6,706 nt of DNA, from the NCBI GenBank assembly GCA_938003665.1, contig CALKYI010000408.1, forward strand, positions 1 to 6,706, given 5' to 3'. The notes under the pieces are model-generated. The model searched no databases. It worked only from the letters and a program-made list of their open reading frames with translations, and was not told the DNA's origin. The position numbers and the translations under genes were made by a program. Every line of letters starts with the position of its first letter. Within the stretch, counting starts at the first letter, position 1. The DNA comes from an uncultured Flavobacteriales bacterium (GTDB taxonomy: Bacteria; Bacteroidota; Bacteroidia; Flavobacteriales_D; Sanyastnellaceae). This document shows positions 5,682 to 6,706 of the stretch, in pieces.

Positions 5682-5829
5682 GGGATCTTTATCGGCGAAA
5701 ATAGCGTTCTGTTTTCTGTATTTCATAAACATCTTTTTGCCCGGGTTAAGGATGTAGCTCTAAATAGTAGTGTTTTTCGACCAATTGAGTAGACGGAGAA
5801 TCATAACAAAACAGACGCACAGGGGTAAA

Positions 5830-5851
5830 GCACAGGATAAACCTGCTGTGC
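5830..5851 (+). repeat. Short inverted repeat in the leader of the LpxH-like gene
   Basis: GCACAG (5830-5835) and CTGTGC (5846-5851) are perfect complements around a 10-base loop. The loop edge offers an alternative CAGG/CCTG pairing. The hairpin ends 10 bases before the ATG at 5862, where it could cover the ribosome-landing region of the mRNA. It could also be a short operator in the 180-base divergent intergenic space. There is no T-run, so it is not a terminator. Confidence 0.33.
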
Positions 5852-5861
5852 ATATTCGCAC

Positions 5862-6706
5862 ATGACCCTTACCCCATCTACTCACTCCAGACGCCCGGTT
5901 GAAGTGGCGGTCCTTTCCGACCTGCATTTGGGCATGCGCGGCTGCCGGCCGCTGGAAATTTTGCAGTATCTGCGCTCCATTGATCCGGAAGTATTGATTT
6001 TGAATGGTGATATCATCGATGTGTGGCAATTCAAGAAAAAGTACTTCCCACCCGCGCACATGCAAGTATTGCGCGAATTGCTCAATATGATTGCACGCAA
6101 GAAGACCGTGTATTACATCACGGGGAACCACGATGAAGTCTTTCGTCAATTCGTAGGGTTCGAAACAGGGAATTTTAAAATCCTGAACAAGCTCGTTCTC
6201 GAACTCGACGGCAAGAAGGTGTGGTTTTTTCACGGCGATGTATTCGATGTGACCATGCAGCACGCCAAATGGTTGACCTTGCTCGGAGGCAAAGGGTATG
6301 ACGGGCTCATTTGGTTCAATCACCAAATCAATCGCCTTTCACTCGCCATGGGAAAAGGCCGAATATCGCTGTCCAAACGGGTTAAGAACAGCGTCAAGTC
6401 TGCCGTTAAATTCATCAACAAATTTGAAGAGACCGCCGCTGAAATAGCCATTCGCAACGGCTACGAATACGTAGTTTGTGGCCACATCCACCAGCCGTCC
6501 AAACGGCGCGTCAAACGAGATGGAGGGCAGGTGCTGTACCTCAACAGCGGCGACTGGGTGGAGAATTGCACAGCCTTGGAGTACAACCGCGGGGGGTGGC
6601 ACATTCATTGGCAGGACGAGGTGCCCGATGCGCGAAAATTGGAAACGCCCCTCGAAGTGCCAGTGCACGCCTCCGACCTCTTCAAAGAGTTGTTGCGTGA
6701 ATTTGC
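5862..6706 (+). CDS. UDP-2,3-diacylglucosamine diphosphatase-like (LpxH-type) metallophosphoesterase, 3' end cut
   Basis: The frame runs from the ATG at 5862 to the window end without a stop (281 residues). All calcineurin-like metallophosphoesterase motifs appear in order: SDLHLG (Asp20, His22), NGD (Asp50), GNHDE (Asn89, His90), HGD (His124) and GHIHQP (His208, His210). These are followed by LNSGDWVENCTAL (227-239). They should bind two metal ions, normally Mn2+. The clade-specific stretch GMRGCRPLEILQYLRSI then PEVLILNGDIIDVWQF is typical of Bacteroidota proteins annotated as UDP-2,3-diacylglucosamine diphosphatase. That enzyme splits UDP-2,3-diacylglucosamine into lipid X and UMP at the inner membrane, in lipid A biosynthesis. 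The related LpxH2 group has unproven activity, so I give no gene symbol. The protein already exceeds the roughly 240 residues of E. coli LpxH, so only a short tail is likely missing. No Shine-Dalgarno is visible. Confidence 0.9.
   Translation, partial: MTLTPSTHSRRPVEVAVLSDLHLGMRGCRPLEILQYLRSIDPEVLILNGDIIDVWQFKKKYFPPAHMQVLRELLNMIARKKTVYYITGNHDEVFRQFVGFETGNFKILNKLVLELDGKKVWFFHGDVFDVTMQHAKWLTLLGGKGYDGLIWFNHQINRLSLAMGKGRISLSKRVKNSVKSAVKFINKFEETAAEIAIRNGYEYVVCGHIHQPSKRRVKRDGGQVLYLNSGDWVENCTALEYNRGGWHIHWQDEVPDARKLETPLEVPVHASDLFKELLREF

Noticed and set aside
5760..6326. Minus-strand open frame of 188 codons opposite the LpxH-like gene
   Set aside because: The plus-strand frame carries every metallophosphoesterase motif in order. 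The antisense frame has no recognisable domain and is a by-product of the codon use of the real gene.
6339..6668. Minus-strand open frame of 109 codons near the window end
   Set aside because: It lies wholly opposite the C-terminal half of the LpxH-like gene and shows no signal or domain.

Overview
The window looks like an ordinary stretch of a Bacteroidota chromosome, most likely Flavobacteriales. Support comes from a C-terminal type IX secretion (T9SS) sorting domain on an esterase (start 4921, minus strand), four lipoprotein-type signal peptides, a probable DUF6090-type protein, an LpxH-like phosphatase of a clade common in Bacteroidota, and the absence of recognisable Shine-Dalgarno sequences before the starts. 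G+C is roughly half by eye. I see no mobile element, tRNA, rRNA or CRISPR array, and no stretch over 300 bases without a gene.

Layout. At the left edge a truncated GNAT acetyltransferase (1-237, minus) is divergent from an NTF2-like lipoprotein (356-874, plus), which ends at a textbook intrinsic terminator (921-948). Next is a single-pass, DUF6090-like membrane protein (1086-1823, plus). Its 3' end overlaps by 22 bases, tail to tail, the end of a second NTF2/SnoaL-like lipoprotein (1802-2359, minus). From there to 5681 all genes are on the minus strand. In transcription order they are an orphan protein with an N-terminal lipobox and a C-terminal hydrophobic segment (5681-5019), a T9SS-secreted CE1/LpqC-type esterase (4921-3710), a small exported orphan (3664-3383), an SGNH-like hydrolase lipoprotein (3290-2439) and the SnoaL-like lipoprotein. 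Gaps of 45 to 97 bases separate them. At the right edge a divergent LpxH-like metallophosphoesterase (5862 onward, plus) is cut by the window end.

How the genes may work together. Six of the eight genes encode exported or membrane-anchored proteins, so this is mainly an envelope and secretion neighbourhood. The secreted esterase and the probably surface-exposed SGNH-like lipoprotein could act on the same esterified polymer outside the cell, with the small exported protein between them; this is inference from adjacency. The LpxH-like enzyme belongs to lipid A biosynthesis and has no evident functional link to the rest.

I found no convincing new biological system. The points most worth a second look are the esterase/orphan/SGNH cluster, the orphan at 5019-5681 with its contradictory topology, the two NTF2-like lipoproteins flanking a DUF6090-like gene, and several small inverted repeats at gene borders.
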